DNA from: JAMXLG01 sp963765935
Lineage (GTDB): Bacteria; Vulcanimicrobiota; Vulcanimicrobiia; Vulcanimicrobiales; Vulcanimicrobiaceae
Assembly (NCBI GenBank): GCA_963765935.1
Contig: CAVXXX010000002.1
Coordinates: forward strand, 124,001 to 188,000
Length of the DNA: 64,000 nucleotides
Direction: 5' to 3'
The translations under genes were made by a program, and so were the position numbers. The notes under the pieces are model-generated. The model was given only the letters and a program-made list of their open reading frames with translations. It made no database searches and had not been told where the DNA came from. Positions 26,703 through 34,411 of the stretch are shown in pieces. Position 1 is the stretch's first letter. Every line of letters starts with the position of its first letter.

Positions 26703-27067
26703 ATCGATGCGGTTACGCGGTCGTTTTCGTTGATCGCGTCCTCGAGCGTCGAATACACGGGAAAGACGCGAATCAATCCCGTGATATTGAGGAGCCGCTG
26801 AATGGGACCGTCACCCACGGCCAAACGTACTTTGCCGCCGTTTTCGAGCGCGCGCCGGTGCGCACCGATCAAGGCTCCGAGACCGGTGGAGTCGAGAAAC
26901 TCGAGCTTGGTGAGATCCACGACGATTTCGTGGTCGCCTTCGCTGGCGGTTTGCATCAATGCAGCGCGCACCGACGGCGACGTCGCAACATCGAGGCTGC
27001 CCCGCAGGCGATAGATCACTGCATCGCCTTCGTTTTTGATATCGATGCTCAACTCGTCATGCGACAT
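26699..27067 (-). CDS. STAS-domain anti-sigma factor antagonist
   Basis: This 122-residue single STAS domain protein resembles SpoIIAA/RsbV. Such proteins bind an anti-sigma kinase when unphosphorylated and release its target. The conserved phosphorylatable Ser lies in LEFLDSTGLGALIGAH, near residue 58. I chose the ATG at 27067 because AAGGAG stands 8 bases upstream; an upstream in-frame start at 27100 would overlap the previous gene. It is the last gene of an operon whose first gene encodes a SpoIIE-type phosphatase with a HATPase domain, so a phosphatase-antagonist relationship is likely. Its stop overlaps the stop of glcF. Confidence 0.9.
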   Translation of the reverse strand: MSHDELSIDIKNEGDAVIYRLRGSLDVATSPSVRAALMQTASEGDHEIVVDLTKLEFLDSTGLGALIGAHRRALENGGKVRLAVGDGPIQRLLNITGLIRVFPVYSTLEDAINENDRVTASI

Positions 27068-27078
27068 CTTTTTGCTCC

Positions 27079-27417
27079 TTATCCGTGATACTCGCGCCAT
27101 TCGACAATCGAGCCGCTTTCACATCGAACGAGGGCGCATCCTTCGCGTATGCGCCACGCACCACCGTGTTGCGTTCCGAATCTGTACGCCACTGCACCGC
27201 GATCTCCGTCAACGAGCACATCCGATATCTCAAAGCGCCACGGCGGACCGTCTCGAAAGAAACGCGTGAAATACGCAACGATCGCCTCACGTCCGCGTAG
27301 CGCTTCTCGGCCGGACTCATGATAGACACCCTCTGCGGCGAAGAACGCGCTGGCGCGCAACGCATCTCCCGCCTGCCATGCCGACACGAGCTCCTCGACG
27401 AGCTCGCGCACATTCAA
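27079..27417 (-). CDS. NTF2-like/SnoaL-like protein
   Basis: This is a 112-residue protein with the cone-shaped NTF2-like fold pattern: an N-terminal helix (ELVEELVSAWQAGDALRASAFFAAEG), then YHESGREALRGREAIVAYF and paired strands ending in GSIVEWREYHG. Members act as small enzymes, isomerases or ligand-binding domains. The TTG start at 27417 overlaps the DUF1835 stop (TTGA), so it belongs to the partner-switching operon. Its role there is unknown; a small-molecule or structural role is only a guess. Confidence 0.75.
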   Translation of the reverse strand: MNVRELVEELVSAWQAGDALRASAFFAAEGVYHESGREALRGREAIVAYFTRFFRDGPPWRFEISDVLVDGDRGAVAYRFGTQHGGAWRIREGCALVRCESGSIVEWREYHG

Positions 27418-28370
27418 TCTACCGCCTCCTCGGCGAGCCTAAACGTGCCCTGCACGTCGTCCCAGCGCGGCATACGGACACCGGAAAGATGCACGCCACC
27501 GATCCAGCGATCCGCCGGCGCTTCTTCCAGCCAATCGGCGTCGCCGGCCAGAATGCGACGCCCGAGTGCGGTCGGAACTACCATTCCTTCGATGCCTTCG
27601 ATCAACGGTGCCGGGTCGCTGCGCAAATCCTCGACAATTGCATAAAATGCCGTGTCGCCGAGAAACGGTGCTTCTTCTCGCGCTTGCGCCCGGCGAAATA
27701 GCTCGTCATTGCGCCCCGGTCCTTGCGCCACTGATTGCAGCGCTTGACGTTGCGAACGAGAGAGACCATCGCTAAGCCAAGGATACTCTTCGCAAAGGCG
27801 ATGGAGTGCTGAACGCAGGTGAGGAAATCCGGCGTGTTCCGTCGAGGCATCGGCGAGCAGCGCCGTGGGCTCAGAAGAGCAAAAGTGTTTCCACACCAAT
27901 GAGGCGCGTTCGAACATTGCCCGCGTGACGGTGCGCCGTTTGGGATGGAGCATCACGATCTCTTCTGCCGTCATGCTGCCGAGATAACTGTCACTCTGCA
28001 CGATCGATACGCATCCGGGCTCGAGTTCCATGCCGTGCAACACGTACAAGGTCTGCAGAATTTGCAGTTGGTCGTAGAGATCGTGCTCGAACCACAACAC
28101 GATTTCGTCGAATTCTCCGGCGCGTCGAATGACGGCATCGCGCGCTTGAAAATCGTGCAGCACGCGAATCGGTTTGCCGTATCCGCGCGAAGCCAGATAC
28201 GCGCCGCGGACGCGGCTGCATTGTTCTAGCGGAAGCTCTCCGGGAACCGGACCTTCGTGCAGGACGTCGCGCCACGGCAGATGGGTGCCGAGGATACCGG
28301 CCTTCTTAAACGTGTAGACGACCGAATCACCGTTGGTGACGTGAAGGGATGCTACCGTGCGCGAACTCAT
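27414..28370 (-). CDS. DUF1835-domain protein
   Basis: This 318-residue cytoplasmic protein has a DUF1835 domain at its N-terminus: LHVTNGDSVVYTF (residues 9-21), LPWRDVLHEGPVP near 32, and later VLWFEHDLYDQLQIL. The C-terminal half is helical and ends with a winged-helix-like region (DTAFYAIVEDLRS...). DUF1835 proteins are of unknown biochemical function. Its ATG overlaps the stop of the phosphatase gene (ATGA) and its stop overlaps the next TTG start, so all four genes are co-translated. Association with a signalling operon is the only functional clue. Confidence 0.82.
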   Translation of the reverse strand: MSSRTVASLHVTNGDSVVYTFKKAGILGTHLPWRDVLHEGPVPGELPLEQCSRVRGAYLASRGYGKPIRVLHDFQARDAVIRRAGEFDEIVLWFEHDLYDQLQILQTLYVLHGMELEPGCVSIVQSDSYLGSMTAEEIVMLHPKRRTVTRAMFERASLVWKHFCSSEPTALLADASTEHAGFPHLRSALHRLCEEYPWLSDGLSRSQRQALQSVAQGPGRNDELFRRAQAREEAPFLGDTAFYAIVEDLRSDPAPLIEGIEGMVVPTALGRRILAGDADWLEEAPADRWIGGVHLSGVRMPRWDDVQGTFRLAEEAVD

Positions 28371-30283
28371 GCTGCATGATGTTTGTGCAACCGCAGGCGC
28401 ACGCTCACCTCCGCGCCGCCCTCGAAATGAGACGTCGCGCGAAGGTCGTCGGCTAGGGCCGAGATCAGGTAGAGACCGCGGCCGTCCTCACTCATCGCGT
28501 CACGCGGTAATGTCGCATGCGCCGTGAAGCCCGGGCCGTGATCGCGCATGCGGAGGACCGCTCGATCGCCGCTCCAGTCGACTTCGAGATGAACGTCTCC
28601 CGGTGCATGCTCGACCGCATTTGCAATCAATTCACCGATGACGGCTTTGACTTCGAAGAGCTCTTGGTCGGGATGCGAGAGTTCGCGCAAGAACTGCAGC
28701 ACCTGCTCGCGTACGCGATACGCCGTGCGTGAATCACGCGAATCGAACTGCCACGACATCAAGGTCTCCAGCCGGTGCGATACGGTGCTTCCGCCGCCTT
28801 CGCCAAACGAAAAGACCAGCATCGCAATATCGTCGCCCGGGGGATGTCCGCCCATCGTCCGGCGCACGATTTCACCCGCACGACTGGCGGGATTACGCAG
28901 ACGCGCAGTCACCGCGGACGCTACGAGCAAATACCGCTCGGCGTTCAAAATATCGCGCGAAAACTCCAACACGCCGTCGGTATATAAAACGAGTTGCGAA
29001 GCCTCCTTCACGTCGACCGCGCACGCGCTAAACTCTATGTTGCGCATCACACCGAGCGGAACGCCGTCGCACCGAACCAGTTCTGCGCGCTCCCCGTGCA
29101 CGACGATCGGCGCGGGATGGCCGGCCGAACAAAATTCGAAGCGCTTCCTCGCGATATCGAGAATGCCGAAGATCGCCGTCGCAACCGGCAGATTGCGCCG
29201 ATGGATGAAGGCATTGGTTCGCTGCATTACCGCGACCGGATCGATTTCTTCTTCCGCCGCCGCGGAAATATACTGACGAATACGGGACATCGCTGCCGAT
29301 GCTTCGAGGCCATGCCCGACGACATCACCGATCGAAACACCATAACGGCCGCCGCCGACGTCGAATAAATCGTACCAGTCGCCGCCGATGCGCGCTTCTT
29401 CGGAGGCGGACACATAGAGCGTGCTCACGCCGCAATCCGGCACTGCCGCGATCTGCCGCGGAAGCAATGCGAGCTGAAATGCGTCCAACGCTTCATTCTT
29501 CTTCTCGATCGCGACCCGTTGATCGTGAATGTCGGTGATTGTCCCGAACCATTGCTCGTAGGAGCCCGAGACATCACTGACGCGGTGCGCACGCAGCCAA
29601 TTCCAGCGATACTCGCTGCTCGGTGCATGAAAGACTTGATGTTCGTGCGAGAGCAGTCCCGTCTGCGCTGCTCGTTCGAATTCGGCTTTGAGGAACTCCA
29701 GTTCGCTCGCGGGAAGCGCGCTCAACCAGCCTGTGCCAAGCGCCTCGGCGAGCGGGATTCCCGTGTATTCCACATACCGCCGGTTCAGGTATGTCACATT
29801 CCAGTCCGCATCGGCGACCCACACGATCTCATCGATGTTGTCGGTAAGCGCGCGGAAGCGCAGCTCCGACTTGAGCAACGCGTGTTCGGCCTCTTTACGA
29901 TCGTCGATTTCAAGGATCGTGCCGAACCAGCGCGTCACGTTATTCACATCGTTGCGCACCGGTTCGGCTTTAGAGACGACCCAGTGATACTTCCCGTCGG
30001 CGAATCGGCAGAGGATTTCTTGCAAAAATGGTTGCCCGGTCGCGATCGAGCGATCCCACGACGCAATAACGTCCGCTTCGTGCGTCGGGTGCACCACGGC
30101 GTGCCAAAGCGTGGCGACATCCGCACCTTGCGGGACCCCCATCACGTCGTACCACCGCCGGTTCACCCAATCGATTCGCCCATTCGCTGCGGCCATAAAG
30201 AGCATCGCGGGATAAGCATCCGCAATACCAGACCAAGCACCGGCCTCGAGTGAGGCCGGCACAGGCGAATCATGAAGGTTCAT
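28367..30283 (-). CDS. PAS-PAS-SpoIIE phosphatase-HATPase partner-switching regulator
   Basis: This 638-residue regulator combines four modules. Two PAS domains (about residues 20-130 and 145-260) sense a signal. A PP2C-type SpoIIE phosphatase (about 290-480) shows GGDWYDLFDVGGGRYGVSIGDVVGHG (seen as GGDWYD and IGDVVGHG), LYTDGVLE and PPGDDIAMLVF, with metal-binding Asp residues present. A C-terminal RsbW-like HATPase (about 505-635) has ELIANAVEHAPG, DHGPGF and GRGLYLI, which are intact N, G1 and G2 boxes. It could dephosphorylate the STAS protein encoded downstream and also bind or phosphorylate it. No sigma factor is nearby. No membrane segments. Start ATG at 30283. Confidence 0.9.
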   Translation of the reverse strand: MNLHDSPVPASLEAGAWSGIADAYPAMLFMAAANGRIDWVNRRWYDVMGVPQGADVATLWHAVVHPTHEADVIASWDRSIATGQPFLQEILCRFADGKYHWVVSKAEPVRNDVNNVTRWFGTILEIDDRKEAEHALLKSELRFRALTDNIDEIVWVADADWNVTYLNRRYVEYTGIPLAEALGTGWLSALPASELEFLKAEFERAAQTGLLSHEHQVFHAPSSEYRWNWLRAHRVSDVSGSYEQWFGTITDIHDQRVAIEKKNEALDAFQLALLPRQIAAVPDCGVSTLYVSASEEARIGGDWYDLFDVGGGRYGVSIGDVVGHGLEASAAMSRIRQYISAAAEEEIDPVAVMQRTNAFIHRRNLPVATAIFGILDIARKRFEFCSAGHPAPIVVHGERAELVRCDGVPLGVMRNIEFSACAVDVKEASQLVLYTDGVLEFSRDILNAERYLLVASAVTARLRNPASRAGEIVRRTMGGHPPGDDIAMLVFSFGEGGGSTVSHRLETLMSWQFDSRDSRTAYRVREQVLQFLRELSHPDQELFEVKAVIGELIANAVEHAPGDVHLEVDWSGDRAVLRMRDHGPGFTAHATLPRDAMSEDGRGLYLISALADDLRATSHFEGGAEVSVRLRLHKHHAA

Positions 30284-30349
30284 GCAGACCCCTCATCAGT
30301 AGTGGGCTCGATTCCCAAAAAGCAGGCGGGCTAAACCCTGCCAAGCAAT

Positions 30350-31102
30350 GTGCCCGGCGTGAGCACCACCGGCACCTATCATCTCATAAACAAACGTGAC
30401 CGTCCTGACGAGCGAGATTTTCGGTTTACACCCAAGACAGAACCGGCGCCCTCCGCGGATCTGCGCGCGCACTGCGCCGGTGTCTACTACCAATTGCCCT
30501 TGCACAGCTGCAGCTCCAACGCCGTCTGCTCGGCGCTTGCGTTCCTCGGTGAAAAAGCGCGAGATCCAATCGTTCCGCCATCGCGACTCTTCCTGTACTA
30601 CAACGCGCGGGTGCTCGAAGGCGAGGCGTCGGCTGACGACGGCGCTACGATCCGCAATGCAATCAAAGCCGCCGCAAAACCGGGATTGTGCCCGGAGAGC
30701 CAATGGCCGTACGACACGACGCAATTTGCAACAGCGCCTCCCGCAACTGCGTACGGCAACATCACGACCCTCGCGCGATCCTACTTTCGAATCGATCGAG
30801 AGCTGCACGCGCTGAAGTCATGCATTTCCGACGGCTATCCGTTCGTCTTCGGAATCAACGTGTACCAGTCGGGTTTGAGCGCGCAGCAAACCGGCCGCAT
30901 TGATATGCCGGCGTCGAATGATGCATTACTCGGTGGTCACGCGGTGCTTGCCGTCGGTTACGATGATGCGACACAACGGTTCACGGTTTTGAATTCACTT
31001 GGAACGACGTGGGGAGCGCAAGGGTACTTCACGCTGCCGTATGCGTACTGCACCGACGACAAGCTATCGTACGATTTCTGGACGATTCGAGAAATCGGGT
31101 AA
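30350..31102 (+). CDS. C1 (papain-like) cysteine peptidase
   Basis: This is a predicted papain-family protease of 250 residues. The catalytic Cys is in LHSCSSNAVCSAL (near residue 48), the His in GGHAVLAVGYDD (near 202) and the Asn in NSLGTTWGAQGYF (near 218). In papains the last motif is usually NSWG; the Trp is Leu here. No propeptide or signal peptide is present: the chain begins with STTGTYHLINKRDRPDERDFRF and a short lead-in typical of bacterial cytosolic C1 members. GTG at 30350 or GTG at 30359 could start it. It is divergent from the phosphatase operon across 66 bases. Its target is unknown. Confidence 0.82.
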   Translation: MPGVSTTGTYHLINKRDRPDERDFRFTPKTEPAPSADLRAHCAGVYYQLPLHSCSSNAVCSALAFLGEKARDPIVPPSRLFLYYNARVLEGEASADDGATIRNAIKAAAKPGLCPESQWPYDTTQFATAPPATAYGNITTLARSYFRIDRELHALKSCISDGYPFVFGINVYQSGLSAQQTGRIDMPASNDALLGGHAVLAVGYDDATQRFTVLNSLGTTWGAQGYFTLPYAYCTDDKLSYDFWTIREIG

Positions 31103-31113
31103 AACCGCACAAC

Positions 31114-31461
31114 GTGACCTTTCGCTCAGTCGATGATTACATTGCCGCGCGGCCGGACGTTCAGCGGCCGGCTCTCGCACGCGTACGGAGCATCATCCTC
31201 GCCGCCGTTCCCGGCGCAGAGGAGACGATCGCGTACGATATGCCGACGTACAAGCTCAACGGCAAGCGCTTCGTACATTTCGCGGCGTGGAAACAACACT
31301 ACGCCCTCTACGCAATGAACGACGCGGTGCGGTCCGCATTCAAAGACGAGCTTTCGAGCCACGACGTCCAGGGCAGCACGATTCGCTTCGGCTACACCGA
31401 CCCCGTCCCCGAAAATCTAATCGACCGCCTCGTTCGCTTTCGCGCATCGCACGAATCGTAG
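31114..31461 (+). CDS. DUF1801-family protein
   Basis: This 115-residue protein has the DUF1801 (YdhG/CyaY-like fold) pattern: SVDDYIAARPDVQRPALARVR, then EETIAYDMPTYKLNGKRFVHFAAWKQHYALY. The fold is frataxin-like; the family's function is mostly unknown. I chose the GTG at 31114, 11 bases after the upstream stop, because the family usually begins a few residues before the SVDDYI helix; a longer start at 31009 would overlap the protease gene. It is likely co-transcribed with the protease. Confidence 0.8.
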   Translation: MTFRSVDDYIAARPDVQRPALARVRSIILAAVPGAEETIAYDMPTYKLNGKRFVHFAAWKQHYALYAMNDAVRSAFKDELSSHDVQGSTIRFGYTDPVPENLIDRLVRFRASHES

Positions 31462-31654
31462 AGCAATCCACGCCAACGCAATCGACGCCAGCAGAACACC
31501 GCCGGACTTCGCGCGCACCATTTCACACGATCATAGCGCCATCCCAATGCGAGAATCAAAACGGAACGGCGTTTCCGTTTTCCTTCCCTACTCTGGGTTT
31601 GCAAGGGCGCGATTCCCTATTTTAGCAGTCGACGAGACATCGTATGGTATTTGT

Positions 31655-32998
31655 ATGAACGTTCCCGGTGCGCTTATTGTGTGCGCCATCGGCGCACTCT
31701 TTTCCGCGTGCGTCGCGAAACCGGTTTCCACTCCCACGCTCCAAACGCAAACGGCCTCGTGGAGCACCTACCAGCACTCCCCCGACCGCAACGCCGTCTT
31801 CGATAACTACTCCATCGCGCACGACTGGTCGTACAACGCAAAGGCCAAAATCAACAGCGGCTTTGCGCTGGTTGGCAATACGCTGCTCTTCACGACGTTT
31901 TCGCGCAAACTCGTCGCAATCGACGTGCGAGACGGCCACGAATTATGGAACGCTCACGTACCGAACGTCACGATGTCGACTCCCATCGTAGCGGGCACCA
32001 CCGTCTACATTGGCACAGGAAAGAACGGTCCACTCGAGCGCACGCTTCTCGTGAGGCTACGATTTCCGCATCGGCGGATTTGGGGAATTCCGGCCGGCGA
32101 TGAAATCGCGGCGTTTGACGTACGAACGGGCGCGCCGCGTTGGACCTATCACACGACGGGAGAAGACATGCCGTCGGCGGTCTACGACCGCGGGCGTTTG
32201 ATTTTCGCAAACGGCGATTCGCACGCATATGCGCTTCGCGCCGACACGGGAGAGCTTCTCTGGTCAAGTGATATCGGCGGCATTTCGACGATGTCGTCGG
32301 CGGTGGCTGCGGGCGACGCGATCGTCGTAGGCGTCTGCGCTAACGGGATGCAAGACAGTACCTCTGTCGCGTTGGATCCTTCCAACGGGAGAATTCTTTG
32401 GAGGTCGGAACTCGGCCATTGCGATGCCACGCCGGCGTATGCCGATGGCAAAGTCTTTGTCTCCGACGTTTTGCCCGGTGATACACGCCTACAAGGCCGG
32501 CCGATTGTCGCTGCACTGGATCCCAGAACCGGAAAGGCGCTCTGGGTTTATCGCGCGGCGACGCAGGGGCTTTACAGTATCGTCGGTTCCGAAGAAGAAG
32601 CCGTTGCCGGAACGTACGCGAACGGCGTGTACTATCAGGCGACGCCGTTCACGGATGAAATCGTCGCACTCGATGCATCGACGGGAACGCTGCGGTGGTC
32701 CTTTCACACCTCCGGTCCCGCGAAGATGTCGCCGGTGGTACGACGCGGCCGGTTGTACATTGGTGATACCGCCGGTCTTCTCTACACACTAGACGCGGAC
32801 GACGGTACGCTGCTGGAGATTCGCGCGTTCAAAGACCCGTTTGCAACGAGCCCGCCCATCATCGCAGGCAATCGCATCATCATCGTGAGCGGCACATACG
32901 TTCACGCTATACCGGTGAGCGGCCGTCCAAAACTCGCTGACCCAGTCGGCTGGGCCATCGCCACCGACATCAACAACCCCAAACACTGCTGCCAATGA
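31655..32998 (+). CDS. Lipoprotein with PQQ-like beta-propeller
   Basis: This is a 447-residue exported lipoprotein. The ATG at 31655 begins a signal peptide (LIVCAIGALFSAC) with acylated Cys near residue 19; the upstream in-frame start at 31547 would destroy that signal. The body is a PQQ/BamB-type propeller with repeats such as LVAIDVRDGHELWNAHV, IAAFDVRTGAPRWTYHTTG, YALRADTGELLWSSD and VALDASTGTLRWSFHTSG. It lacks the LamG modules of the two giant lipoproteins at 7141-13487. It may be a scaffold or assembly factor; enzymatic PQQ binding is unproven. A 190-base gap before it holds no obvious gene. Confidence 0.85.
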   Translation: MNVPGALIVCAIGALFSACVAKPVSTPTLQTQTASWSTYQHSPDRNAVFDNYSIAHDWSYNAKAKINSGFALVGNTLLFTTFSRKLVAIDVRDGHELWNAHVPNVTMSTPIVAGTTVYIGTGKNGPLERTLLVRLRFPHRRIWGIPAGDEIAAFDVRTGAPRWTYHTTGEDMPSAVYDRGRLIFANGDSHAYALRADTGELLWSSDIGGISTMSSAVAAGDAIVVGVCANGMQDSTSVALDPSNGRILWRSELGHCDATPAYADGKVFVSDVLPGDTRLQGRPIVAALDPRTGKALWVYRAATQGLYSIVGSEEEAVAGTYANGVYYQATPFTDEIVALDASTGTLRWSFHTSGPAKMSPVVRRGRLYIGDTAGLLYTLDADDGTLLEIRAFKDPFATSPPIIAGNRIIIVSGTYVHAIPVSGRPKLADPVGWAIATDINNPKHCCQ

Positions 32999-33019
32999 AG
33001 CTGTCACGAGTAAGGGCGA

Positions 33020-33124
33020 AAAAACCGCGAGATTTCATCCGAATCAAGGAGCCGAGGTGCCGAAGCGGACTAAAGTCCGTGAGGCCCGAGGCGACGCAGA
33101 GTCGGATGAAATCTCGCGGTTTTT
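33020..33124. terminator. Unusually large bidirectional hairpin, 23-bp perfect arms
   Basis: Bases 33020-33042 and 33102-33124 are perfect inverted copies (AAAAACCGCGAGATTTCATC..., 23 bases). They enclose 59 bases that contain an inner hairpin CGGAC-TAAA-GTCCG at 33066-33079. Both strands end the right-hand arm with 5-6 T, so it could terminate the plus-strand lipoprotein gene and the minus-strand tRNA, which converge on it. The size and the structured loop are far beyond an ordinary terminator; it may be a small mobile-type repeat or a structured RNA. Confidence 0.6.
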
Positions 33125-33125
33125 G

Positions 33126-33197
33126 CTGGGGTGGCTGGATTCGAACCAACGCATGGCGGAGTCAAAGTCCGCTGCCTTACCGCTTGGCTACACCCCA
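33126..33197 (-). tRNA. tRNA-Gln (anticodon TTG)
   Basis: The minus strand folds into a complete cloverleaf: acceptor TGGGGTG/CACCCCA, D-arm GCC...GGC, anticodon stem GCGGA/TCCGC around loop CTTTGAC with anticodon TTG (decodes CAA), short variable loop, and T-arm GTTGG-TTCGAAT-CCAGC. The discriminator base is G. CCA is not encoded. Length 72. Confidence 0.95.
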
Positions 33198-33380
33198 ATG
33201 GTTTTCGCCTTCGGCGAAAATCGCGACATCGTGTCGCTCCATTGGTGTCACCGCTTCCTGCGGTGACCCCTTCGCCGTTGCCATGATGGCACAGCCGCCT
33301 ACGATACTACGCCTACTTTCGCGTCCCTGTCACATGGCCCACCGATTTTCAATCGGACGCGCATCCTGCGCTTGGGCCGG
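33198..33380. other. Hairpin-rich intergenic stretch upstream of tRNA-Gln
   Basis: No gene is evident here. Several short near-perfect palindromes follow one another: TTTTCGC-CTTCG-GCGAAAA (33203-33221), CGACA-TCG-TGTCG, GTCACCGC-TTCCT-GCGGTGAC, CCGA-TTTTCAA-TCGG and GCGCATCCTGCGC. It is presumably the 5' flank and promoter region of the tRNA on the minus strand, but the density of stems suggests a structured RNA. A second tRNA was considered and rejected because there is no T-arm consensus. Confidence 0.4.
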
Positions 33381-33716
33381 TCACGGCACCCTGCCGTGAA
33401 GCCCTCCGGTAATTTTGGAGACGACGGGGATTTCGAATAGTTCGCCGCGGGCGGCCCGCTGACTATACCGTATGGCGACGACGAGCCATAGGACGAAGAG
33501 CGCAATATCGATCAGCATGGCAAAGACGTAGATCCAAATCGTCGCGACCACGTTCGTAACCAAGAGGCTGATCACGAAGGGCCACATTAACGCAACAAGC
33601 GCCGTGATTGCGGACACATTGCCGAACCATAGCGCTTGGCGAAGATGATATTGATACCAGGTCGATGCATCGGAGCGAGGCGCGATACGAGCGTAGATTG
33701 CAAGCGGCCAAACCAA
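33381..33716 (-). CDS. DUF4870-like small membrane protein (apparent frameshift at 5' end)
   Basis: This 111-residue reading frame has hydrophobic helices and a C-terminal ARGELFEIPVVSKITG characteristic of DUF4870/Tic20-like membrane proteins; YQYHLRQALWFGN matches the family's usual FxxxHAxQAL region. The TTG start at 33716 leaves out the first helix. In the neighbouring frame, immediately upstream, the protein text reads VVSVAYLG, which is the expected family start of helix 1. Removing one T from the TTT at 33710-33712 (minus strand) would join them as SVAYLGWPLAIYARI. So either there is a sequencing or assembly indel, or the gene is decayed. Confidence 0.7.
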   Translation of the reverse strand: MVWPLAIYARIAPRSDASTWYQYHLRQALWFGNVSAITALVALMWPFVISLLVTNVVATIWIYVFAMLIDIALFVLWLVVAIRYSQRAARGELFEIPVVSKITGGLHGRVP

Positions 33717-33868
33717 GATAGGCGACTGAGACGACCTGCGGTTCCGCGACGATGCGGGGTGGCGGCGTTTCTATCGGGCGGCGAGCAGGCGCTTTCGCGC
33801 CGATATAATGCGAATGCCAGTAGGGGTCGTTGAGGCTTGAGATCGAGACGCCTTGGCTTGAGCTCGCG

Positions 33869-34393
33869 CTAACGAACCGGTTGTGTCCCAGAGTAGATCC
33901 CGACGTGCGACGGTCCCGGTGCATACGTCTGGAAGAAAACGAGGTCCCCGGGCTTCATGCCGCCGACAATGCGGTGTCCCGCATCATATTGCGCATCTGC
34001 GGTGCGCGGAAGCGAGACGCCGAGCATAGCGAAAACGTGCTGAACGTAGCCGGAGCAGTCGAAACCGCTCGTCGAGGTTCCACCGAAGACGTACGGAACG
34101 CCGATGAACCGGAGAGCGCTCTTCGTGAGCTGCTGCGCGATCTTTGATGTCCGGGCGAGCACGCCGCCCGCAAACGACCGGATTTCACCGTTCTTCTCGC
34201 CACGCTCGCCCTTCGAGCTGGTGACGATCAAGTGAGCCGTCCACTCAGCCACATCGGGGCTCTGAACGGCGGAATCGGAAACGGTAGTCTGCGTGTCTTG
34301 GCTATTCGCCGGAGATTCATCGGCACGCGCAATGGCGAAACCCGAGCCGGCGAGCAAAAGGGCGAAAAACCCTGCAGCTAACGCTTGACGCAA
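33869..34393 (-). CDS. NlpC/P60 cell-wall hydrolase (apparent +1 frameshift)
   Basis: This is an exported peptidoglycan endopeptidase. A signal peptide (ALAAGFFALLLAGSGFAIARA) is followed by an NlpC/P60 domain: FGGTSTSGFDCSGYVQHVF with catalytic Cys, and PGDLVFFQTYAPGPSHVGIYSG with catalytic His. The frame then stops at 33869. The neighbouring frame continues exactly as the family does (HNRFVSASSSQGVSISSL and NDPYWHSHYIGAK). Deleting one G of the GGG at 33887-33889 restores the reading frame. I chose the TTG at 34393 because AGAGGAG stands 6-7 bases upstream; the GTG at 34411 lies inside the riboswitch. The c-di-AMP riboswitch precedes it. In the corrected frame no stop separates it from the DUF4870 gene. 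Confidence 0.85.
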   Translation of the reverse strand: MRQALAAGFFALLLAGSGFAIARADESPANSQDTQTTVSDSAVQSPDVAEWTAHLIVTSSKGERGEKNGEIRSFAGGVLARTSKIAQQLTKSALRFIGVPYVFGGTSTSGFDCSGYVQHVFAMLGVSLPRTADAQYDAGHRIVGGMKPGDLVFFQTYAPGPSHVGIYSGTQPVR

Positions 34394-34411
34394 GAAATGC
34401 TCCTCTTTCAC

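Noticed and set aside
33330..33400. A second tRNA near the DUF4870 gene, suggested by a CCGATTGAAAATCGG stem-loop
   Set aside because: The loop resembles a tRNA-Phe anticodon arm, but there is no acceptor pairing and no TTCGA-type T-arm, and the flanking sequence codes for the DUF4870-like protein on one side.
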